NCBI GenBank assembly: GCA_900756725.1
Contig: CAAELJ010000078.1
Span: 1 to 17,599, forward strand
Reading direction: 5' to 3'
Length of the DNA: 17,599 nucleotides
From: an uncultured Collinsella sp.
GTDB lineage: Bacteria > Actinomycetota > Coriobacteriia > Coriobacteriales > Coriobacteriaceae
This document shows positions 13,732 through 17,599 of the stretch, in pieces; position 1 is the stretch's first letter; every line of letters starts with the position of its first letter. Made by a program: the position numbers and the translations under genes. Below the pieces are notes generated by a model. The model was not told the DNA's origin. It did no database searches and was given only the letters and a program-made list of their open reading frames with translations.

Positions 13732-14314
13732 CGCAGGACTCCTCGGAGGTCTCGGCGGGCGTGTAGGTGTAATACTGGGCTGCTTTAGCAGCAGGCTTCT
13801 GTGCATCATTGTCACCAGCAGCGACATCGTTCCCGGCTTCGCCAATCAGGACGCGCTCGGTCGGCTGCTCGGCTTCGGCGGCAGCGGAAAGCGTGCGCTC
13901 GGCGTCGGCCGCGGGAGCCTTCACCTTGTTAAAGAATTTCTGCACGGCACCGGCCGCAGAGTCGGTCACGCTCGACACAACATTGCTGGCATCGGCCATG
14001 CTGCCCGTAACCTCGGAAATGTCGCGAACCACGGCTTCGACCTCTACGAGATTAGAAGTCAGGGCATCGACGGCGGTCTTGCTCGACTTGAGGAGTGGCT
14101 CAACCTGTGCCAACGCGGGGGTGAGCTCATCGACAGCGCCATCGAGCTTTGCCACCACGGGCTGAGCCTCGGCGATCGTGTTGTTAAGGTCGCTCACCGT
14201 CTTGTCGAGCGAATCAACGACGGTGCGGGTCTTGCGCAGCGTGAGCGCGAGCTCGATAACAGCCCACACGCCGGCAACGGCGAGCAGCAGCAGGGCGATT
14301 TGAATGGGACTCAT
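13724..14314 (-). CDS. DUF948-like membrane-anchored protein
   Basis: The 196-aa protein has one N-terminal membrane helix (about 4-24, IALLLLAVAGVWAVIELAL) followed by a long helical, heptad-like region (30-130) rich in Val, Leu, Ala and Asp/Glu, then an Ala/Glu-rich disordered tail ending in acidic residues. This is the pattern of DUF948 proteins, some of which are called general stress proteins in Gram-positive bacteria; function unknown. It is the first gene of the sigma-factor operon: the ATG at 14314 has a GGGAGG site, and its end overlaps the RsbW-like gene by 8 bp. A role at the membrane in the same stress response is an inference from this position. Confidence 0.75.
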   Translation of the reverse strand: MSPIQIALLLLAVAGVWAVIELALTLRKTRTVVDSLDKTVSDLNNTIAEAQPVVAKLDGAVDELTPALAQVEPLLKSSKTAVDALTSNLVEVEAVVRDISEVTGSMADASNVVSSVTDSAAGAVQKFFNKVKAPAADAERTLSAAAEAEQPTERVLIGEAGNDVAAGDNDAQKPAAKAAQYYTYTPAETSEESCDE

Positions 14315-14409
14315 ACAAGCCTCCCGAAGGAATCGAAATACAGACGCTTTTCATGGTACCCCAAAGAAGGGGAAAGATACCCAAAGGGAATGCGCGAGGT
14401 CCCAAGGAC
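14315..14409 (-). promoter_or_regulatory. Upstream region of the sigma-factor operon
   Basis: This 95-bp gap should hold the operon promoter. On the minus strand it carries two near-direct repeats, CTTTGGGTAT (GGGTAT at 14377-14382) and CTTTGGGGTA (GGGGTA at 14357-14362). GGGTA resembles the -10 of SigB/SigF-type promoters, but no GTTT-like -35 is found at the right distance. A short hairpin with no T-run overlaps the rarA stop. No convincing housekeeping promoter was seen. Confidence 0.3.
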
Positions 14410-15774
14410 CTACTTGGGCGCGTTTCCGCTACGGTCGCGTTCGCTTTGCTCTACGCGCCACTCTTCCCAGCCGCGGCCGGCAGGCTGCCAAAACGCACCG
14501 CGCTCCAGCCCCTCGGGCAAATAGCGCTGATCGACCCAGCCTTCGGGATAATCATGCGGATACTTATACACACCGTATTCGTCGCTACCCGGGCGATGAC
14601 GATCGCGCAGATAACTCGGCACCTCGCGGAGCCCACTTGAATGAATATCGGCCAACGCCGCATCGATCGAAGCCTCGCACGCGTTGGATTTAGGCGCCAA
14701 GCACACATAGAGAGCAGCCTGAGCCAGATTAATACGGCACTCGGGATACCCAATGACCTCGGCAGACTTAAACGCGGCATGCGCCACCAAAAGCGCCTGC
14801 GGGTCGGCGTTGCCAACGTCCTCAGAAGCCTGAATCATAATGCGGCGAGCGATAAACTTTGGGTCCTCCCCCGCGTCGATCATGCGCGCAAGCCAATAGA
14901 TCGTGGCATCGGGGTCGCTACCGCGCATGGACTTGATGAACGCACTGATGATGTCGTAGTGCATATCACCATTTTTGTCATACGAAAAGCCACGACGCGG
15001 GTTGGCAATCTTTACGTCATCCACGGTAATGGGATAGCGCTCCCCCGCCGCCGGCGCTGGCGTCCCCTCGGTATCGGGACGCGTGACGGCAATCTCGCTC
15101 GCAAGCTCAAGTGTCGTGAGCGCCGAACGAGCGTCACCCGCCGCCAGCGTGCAGATGGTCTTAATCGTACCCTCATCGGCCGAGAACCTGCCGTTCAGGC
15201 CCTGCGTCGACTCGAGCGCACGCTCGATAAGTGTGGCGATATCCTCGTCCTTGAGGTGCTCAAGCTCCACCACGCGACCGCGCGAGAGCAACGCCGAGTT
15301 GACCTCGAAGTACGGATTCTCCGTCGTGGCACCAATCATAATGACGGTACGGTTCTCAACCGCATGCAGCAGGGCATCCTGCTGCGACTTGGAGAAGCGG
15401 TGAATCTCGTCGATGAAAAGAATGGTGCGGCGGTCGTACGTATTCAGGCGCGTCTTAGCCTCGTCAATCACGCGACGAAGATCCTTTACGGTGCCCGTCA
15501 CGGCACTGACCTCGACAAACTCGCTCTTGGTATGGTTGGCGATAATATGTGCCAGCGTCGTCTTGCCCGTACCGGCCGGCCCGTACAGAATCACACTCGA
15601 CAGCACGTCGTGCTCAATTGCGGCACGCAACCACGAGCCCTTACCGACGGCCTTTTGCTGGCCCACATACTCGTCGAGCGAATTGGGCCGCATGCGCACC
15701 GCAAGCGGCGCATTCTGAAAGGAACGCTCACGCGTCGAAGCAGAAAAAAGGTCGTCCATAGCCATCCCGTGCAT
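14410..15774 (-). CDS. rarA: Replication-associated recombination protein A (RarA/MgsA)
   Basis: RarA is an AAA+ ATPase of the clamp-loader type that acts at stalled replication forks. In the 454-aa form from the ATG at 15774, the RMRPNSLDEYVGQ box (28-40), Walker A YGPAGTGKTT (64-73), Walker B ILFIDEIHRF (118-127) and sensor 1 GATTENP are all present, followed by the MgsA C-terminal helical domain with SAFIKSMRGSDPDATIYWLA and a YKYPHDYP block. Length matches the family. The start is uncertain: ATGs at 15774, 15765 and 15759 (MDDLFSAS) and a TTG at 15777 are all in frame, and none has a strong ribosome site. A TATACT box lies at 15799-15804. Neighbours dgt and the sigma operon are transcribed the same way. 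Confidence 0.93.
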   Translation of the reverse strand: MHGMAMDDLFSASTRERSFQNAPLAVRMRPNSLDEYVGQQKAVGKGSWLRAAIEHDVLSSVILYGPAGTGKTTLAHIIANHTKSEFVEVSAVTGTVKDLRRVIDEAKTRLNTYDRRTILFIDEIHRFSKSQQDALLHAVENRTVIMIGATTENPYFEVNSALLSRGRVVELEHLKDEDIATLIERALESTQGLNGRFSADEGTIKTICTLAAGDARSALTTLELASEIAVTRPDTEGTPAPAAGERYPITVDDVKIANPRRGFSYDKNGDMHYDIISAFIKSMRGSDPDATIYWLARMIDAGEDPKFIARRIMIQASEDVGNADPQALLVAHAAFKSAEVIGYPECRINLAQAALYVCLAPKSNACEASIDAALADIHSSGLREVPSYLRDRHRPGSDEYGVYKYPHDYPEGWVDQRYLPEGLERGAFWQPAGRGWEEWRVEQSERDRSGNAPK

Positions 15775-15798
15775 CAATCAAAAACGTTTTCCACCTAC

Positions 15799-15804
15799 AG
15801 TATA
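15799..15804 (-). promoter_or_regulatory. Candidate -10 box of rarA
   Basis: On the minus strand TATACT lies 25 bp before the first ATG of rarA, with a start expected near 15792. No clear -35 is found 16-18 bp upstream. A small hairpin (ACGAAC / GTTCGT, 15815-15830) overlapping the dgt stop is followed by ATTTATT and may weakly end the dgt transcript. Confidence 0.35.
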
Positions 15805-15819
15805 CCGAATAAATACGAA

Positions 15820-17067
15820 CTACCGTTCGTTAATATAGGTACGGTGCGGAAACTTCAATCCCGGGAACAGCTTGCTCGTGAGCTCGCAGAAATAACCGTC
15901 CGTCATGCTCGCAATGTAATCCACGACTGCCTGGTCTTTATCGCCCTGCCAGGCATAGGTGCGATCGTAGTAGGAAAGCTGCTGCTCAATGCGAGAAATA
16001 TGGTGCTTAAAGATATACGAGGACTCGTCGCCTTCGTTTATATCCTGCAGGCAACGGTCGTAGAGCTTTTCGAACGCCTCGCGCAACTCCGCCTCGGAAT
16101 CGCCTTCGATACCGCCCTTGCTATAGATCTTCTCGTAGTTCTCGCGCTTGGCTCGGCGGATCTCCTCAAACAGGTCCTCGCTCATCTCGATACGCGGCTT
16201 GCCATAGCTGTGCTCGACGATATCGATGGAGGCATGCGTGAGAATCCAGCTGTTGTATGCTCCGCCCCGGCCGTCGTCAAAGGCGCCGGGTGACAGCAGG
16301 CCAGCCGCAATGGCGTCTTGGCGATCGCGCCCCACGTAGGCAAGGATATCCGAGATGCGAACCACGCAGCCCTCGAGCGTCATGGGGCGCAGGTGCTCAA
16401 TTGCGCTGTAACCTGTGGCAATGCAATCCTCAACCGCCTGATCGAACTGGTCAAAGGAGCCCATGTCCGAAAGCTCAAACACACGTTGCTCGTACTCGCC
16501 ATTGTGGCACAGCACGCCGTCAAGCGTCTGGAGTGACACGTTGCGGCCGTACAGAGCGTCGAGCACGCGGACCGACTGTACGTTATGGAAGAAATAACGA
16601 CCCGTGCGCTCATGGTAAATATCGTTGAGGAATCGCTCACCGGCATGGCCAAAGGGTGTGTGACCCAAGTCGTGGCCTAAGCCAATCGCCTCGATGAGAT
16701 CGCAGTTGAGCCCCAGGGCGCGCCCGATATCGCGAGCGATGCGCGAGACAAGCTGCACGTGCAATCCGCGGCGCGACAGATCATCATTACTACGGAAGCT
16801 AAAGACCTGCGTTTTGCCTGCATAACGCGTGTACGCCGGAAGATGAAGAATCTTTTCGGTATCGCGCATAAAGGCCGGACGCATGAGCGTGCCCTCGTCT
16901 GCGGCTCGATCGACACGTCGGATGACCTGGTCGTCACCGCATCGATAGGGATTAACGACACCCAAGGCACGGTCGGCGGCGATACGCTCGACCAACTCGG
17001 GCGACAACGCCGCGGGAATGCGATCCATACGCGCCTTGATGGCGGCTGTCTGTTGATTGATTGCCAT
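15820..17067 (-). CDS. dgt: dGTPase-like deoxynucleoside triphosphate triphosphohydrolase (HD domain)
   Basis: Dgt-type enzymes remove the triphosphate from dGTP or other dNTPs and so limit nucleotide pools. The 415-aa protein has the family signature RPAFMRDTEKILH...KTQVF (63-88) and the HD metal site: H103 in LHVQLVSRIARDIG, H132-D133 in GHDLGHTPFGHAGE and D240 in RISDILAYVGRD. The ATG at 17067 is preceded by AAGGAG 6 bp upstream; an earlier in-frame start at 17094 adds nine residues without a better ribosome site. It most resembles the shorter dGTPase-like proteins of Gram-positive bacteria rather than the 505-aa E. coli hexamer, so its nucleotide preference is uncertain. Confidence 0.9.
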   Translation of the reverse strand: MAINQQTAAIKARMDRIPAALSPELVERIAADRALGVVNPYRCGDDQVIRRVDRAADEGTLMRPAFMRDTEKILHLPAYTRYAGKTQVFSFRSNDDLSRRGLHVQLVSRIARDIGRALGLNCDLIEAIGLGHDLGHTPFGHAGERFLNDIYHERTGRYFFHNVQSVRVLDALYGRNVSLQTLDGVLCHNGEYEQRVFELSDMGSFDQFDQAVEDCIATGYSAIEHLRPMTLEGCVVRISDILAYVGRDRQDAIAAGLLSPGAFDDGRGGAYNSWILTHASIDIVEHSYGKPRIEMSEDLFEEIRRAKRENYEKIYSKGGIEGDSEAELREAFEKLYDRCLQDINEGDESSYIFKHHISRIEQQLSYYDRTYAWQGDKDQAVVDYIASMTDGYFCELTSKLFPGLKFPHRTYINER

Positions 17068-17173
17068 GGCATGCTCCTTAAAAAGGGCGCGCAAACGGTT
17101 ACAGCGTACTACCCACGACCTCGATTATGGCAAATATCGGGACCAAAAACGGCAGCAAAGGCAGGGAGCGCGA

Positions 17174-17521
17174 TTATGCGATGAGACAGGCGGCGGCAAG
17201 GGTCAGGAGCGCAACCGCAAACGCGACGACACCACCCAGGGGATCGAAGGTACAAAGGGCAAAGAGCGCCTTGACATCCCCCATGCCAATGCCGGGAGCG
17301 TGGCGAACACGACGCCAGAGCGACTCAGTGAGCACAAGGGCAAGGTAGACGATAACCGCAAGACCAGCGTGGTCAAGGGCTGTGTTAACGCCCCTGTCGA
17401 GCCAAACGCCTGCAAGCGCAGCCACGGCGCACACGCCGGCAAGCTGATTGGGAAACCGTCGCTCACGGGCATCAATCGCCGCGCCGGCAAAGATGCAAAT
17501 CCAAAACGGGATATAGAACAT
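17174..17521 (-). CDS. Minimal A24 family prepilin peptidase (TadV/CpaA-like)
   Basis: A24 prepilin peptidases are membrane aspartyl proteases that cut the leader from type IV prepilin-like proteins. The 115-aa product is almost wholly hydrophobic with about four membrane helices. Both catalytic aspartates are visible: D17 in GAAIDARERRFPNQ and D82 of the GxGD motif GMGDVKALFAL. It lacks the N-terminal methylase domain of PilD and is shorter than most TadV/CpaA proteins (about 150 aa). The ATG at 17521 has a perfect AAGGAGG site 6 bp upstream, ruling out the longer open frame. No pilin or secretion gene is in the window; partners may lie beyond the right edge, since the gene reads away from that edge. 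Confidence 0.82.
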   Translation of the reverse strand: MFYIPFWICIFAGAAIDARERRFPNQLAGVCAVAALAGVWLDRGVNTALDHAGLAVIVYLALVLTESLWRRVRHAPGIGMGDVKALFALCTFDPLGGVVAFAVALLTLAAACLIA

Positions 17522-17553
17522 CGAACACCTCCTTGGGCAGCAGCTCAAACGCA

Positions 17554-17594
17554 AAAACCACCACAAAGGTGCCTGTCCCCTTTGTGGTGGTTTT
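17554..17594. repeat. Perfect 16-bp hairpin upstream of the prepilin peptidase gene
   Basis: AAAACCACCACAAAGG (17554-17569) and CCTTTGTGGTGGTTTT (17579-17594) are exact inverted copies around a 9-nt loop. On both strands the stem ends in T residues (TTTTT on minus, TTTT on plus), so it can act as a bidirectional intrinsic terminator. The loop side reads GGGGACAGGCACC on the minus strand, which resembles short repeats found scattered in several bacterial genomes, so a REP-like element is an alternative. It lies 33 bp before the peptidase ATG. Confidence 0.7.
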
Positions 17595-17599
17595 GATCA

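Noticed and set aside
14641..16293. 550-aa plus-strand open frame
   Set aside because: It is antisense to rarA and dgt, has no ribosome site or domain, and runs across a real intergenic gap.

Overview
The window reads as a slice of a Coriobacteriia chromosome, most like Collinsella (phylum Actinomycetota). This is inferred from the GC-rich coding style, the order efp / Asp23-like / nusB / xseB / tlyA, and the general look of the proteins; no marker RNA gene is present to prove it. Apart from one small broken gene, every gene lies on the minus strand, so transcription runs from high to low coordinates. It is almost entirely core chromosome: no insertion sequence, phage gene, tRNA, rRNA or CRISPR array was seen.

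Layout in transcription order. At the right edge a perfect 16-bp hairpin (17554-17594) precedes a minimal A24 prepilin peptidase (17174-17521). A dGTPase-like HD phosphohydrolase (15820-17067) and the AAA+ protein RarA (14410-15774) follow. Next is a tightly packed four-gene stress-type operon: DUF948 membrane protein, RsbW-like anti-sigma factor, SigB/SigF-type sigma factor and AI-2E family transporter (14314 down to 11152). A 440-bp gap holds a plus-strand small membrane protein gene that appears frameshifted (10907-11145), then a terminator and the alaS promoter. From there alaS, ruvX, mltG, a YqeG-type HAD phosphatase, aroK and an aroB-like gene run with gaps of 9 bp or less or with overlaps (10712 down to 4067). 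A Xaa-Pro peptidase gene (2804-3934) ends at a good intrinsic terminator. The last operon is efp, Asp23-like, nusB, xseB and tlyA (2643 down to 24), which probably continues beyond the left edge.

The genes serve translation (alaS, efp, tlyA), transcription (nusB, sigma factor), DNA repair (ruvX, rarA, xseB), dNTP control (dgt), cell wall (mltG) and proline handling (efp beside a proline peptidase). The most interesting points are: (1) the aroB-like protein aligns with 3-dehydroquinate synthase along much of its length, yet has lost the glycine-rich NAD motif, the zinc ligands and the active-site lysines, and carries a five-cysteine cluster in their place, while the shikimate kinase overlapping it looks intact; (2) the RsbW-like protein has lost all recognisable ATP-binding boxes and has no anti-anti-sigma partner nearby; (3) the small plus-strand two-helix membrane protein is broken at a T-run; (4) xseB sits directly after nusB with no xseA.
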